A stretch of 64,000 bases of DNA from an uncultured Flavobacteriaceae bacterium. GTDB taxonomy: Bacteria > Bacteroidota > Bacteroidia > Flavobacteriales > Flavobacteriaceae. The notes below the pieces were generated by a model, which saw nothing but the letters and a program-made list of their open reading frames with translations, had not been told where the DNA came from and did not search any database. Within the stretch, counting starts at the first letter, position 1; every line of letters starts with the position of its first letter. The position numbers and the translations under genes are program-made. Below, piece by piece: positions 63,533 through 64,000 of the stretch. Location: the NCBI GenBank assembly GCA_913043275.1, contig CAJWLL010000008.1:1-64000 (forward strand), written 5' to 3'.

Positions 63533-64000
63533 AAAAATTATAATTATTGGAGGAACTGGAGGAATCGGGAAAGAAATAACAAATGACTTTTTAAAGTTAG
63601 GTGATGAGGTAGCGGTAGTTTCAAGAGGTAAAATCGAATCCAAATCAAAAAAATTAAAATATTTTAAATGTGACACAACCGACCATTTGGAATATGAAAA
63701 AGTAGCAAATGAAATTAAAAACTACTTTGAAAATAAAATTGATTCAATAATTTGTCTAGTTGGTGATGGTTCAGGGGTAAGAATAAATTTTAATAGTATT
63801 GATCGTTGGAAAATTGATTGGGATAAAAATTTTAATTCATCTTTTTTTTCGGTAAGCTATTTTTTCAATTCTTTAAATAAAAACAGTAGCATAATTCTAA
63901 TATCCTCTATAGCTGGAATGGAATATCTTGGAGCTCCAGACAGTTATTCTGTTGCAAAATCATCCATTATTACTTTTACAAAGGTGCTTTCAAAATATTT
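63519..64000 (+). CDS. Short-chain dehydrogenase/reductase (partial)
   Basis: ATG 63519 opens a frame that runs off the right edge after about 160 codons. IIIIGGTGGIGKEITNDFL is the NAD(P)-binding motif, ILISSIAGMEYLGAPDSYSVAKSS carries the catalytic Ser and the Tyr-x3-Lys pair. It is an SDR acting on a sugar or lipid-linked intermediate in the same operon. The C-terminus is outside the window. Confidence 0.85.
   Translation, partial: MAKNRKIIIIGGTGGIGKEITNDFLKLGDEVAVVSRGKIESKSKKLKYFKCDTTDHLEYEKVANEIKNYFENKIDSIICLVGDGSGVRINFNSIDRWKIDWDKNFNSSFFSVSYFFNSLNKNSSIILISSIAGMEYLGAPDSYSVAKSSIITFTKVLSKY

Overview
The window reads as chromosomal DNA of a marine-type flavobacterium (Bacteroidota, Flavobacteriaceae-like). 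The evidence is type IX secretion (T9SS) cargo ends of the CHU_C / type B sorting class, two PorP/SprF-family outer-membrane proteins, a TonB-dependent receptor, many short-signal lipoproteins, AT-rich DNA, no Shine-Dalgarno-like starts, and an UpxY antiterminator at the head of a surface-polysaccharide operon. No rRNA, tRNA, CRISPR array, transposase, integrase or origin was recognised.

Layout. 1-1346: the 3' end of a secreted calcium-binding adhesin followed by its PorP/SprF partner. 1856-9923: mixed housekeeping genes (DUF819 membrane protein, two tiny zinc-ligand proteins, a HAD phosphatase, a carbohydrate-type lipoprotein pair, a broken HxlR regulator, and a YHYH / YwqK-like / SCO1 lipoprotein operon). 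10018-19748: a second adhesin module, with an OmpA-family protein and PorP/SprF transcribed left and a 2169-residue type B cargo transcribed right. 19770-32309: VanZ-like protein, an enolase-superfamily epimerase with a DUF1611 (DgcN-like) partner, small membrane proteins, an SSS symporter, a CNT nucleoside transporter, a beta-propeller protein, pirin and a TonB receptor. 32730-35087: a probably abundant surface lipoprotein with a strong terminator.

35166-64000 is a surface-glycan region: a WecA/MraY-type initiating transferase, an O-antigen ligase/polymerase with TPRs, a WbpO/TviB-type dehydrogenase, then a structured leader with a terminator just ahead of UpxY, and a long, tightly overlapping operon that runs off the right edge. 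Inside the UDP-glucose dehydrogenase gene the base composition drops sharply and stays very AT-rich to the end, which suggests an exchanged cassette. The cassette holds two nonulosonic (sialic-like) acid modules. The first is pseudaminic-acid-like (PseC, PseH-like, PseI-like, SpsF-type cytidylyltransferases, formyltransferase) but lacks recognisable PseB and PseG. The second has a NeuB fused to a TIM-barrel isomerase, a NeuA-like cytidylyltransferase, aminotransferases and methyltransferases. Between them sits heptose-type chemistry: a GmhB-like phosphatase, a CBS-fused heptokinase and a decayed gmhA.

The items most worth a second look are: a SPOR-like domain inserted inside an OmpA domain; a perfect classical C2H2 zinc finger in a 45-residue protein; the attenuator-like leader before UpxY and the odd GC-rich element/micro-ORF behind it; the CBS-heptokinase and NeuB-isomerase fusions; and the decayed gmhA. 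Assignments rest on reading motifs by eye, with no database search.
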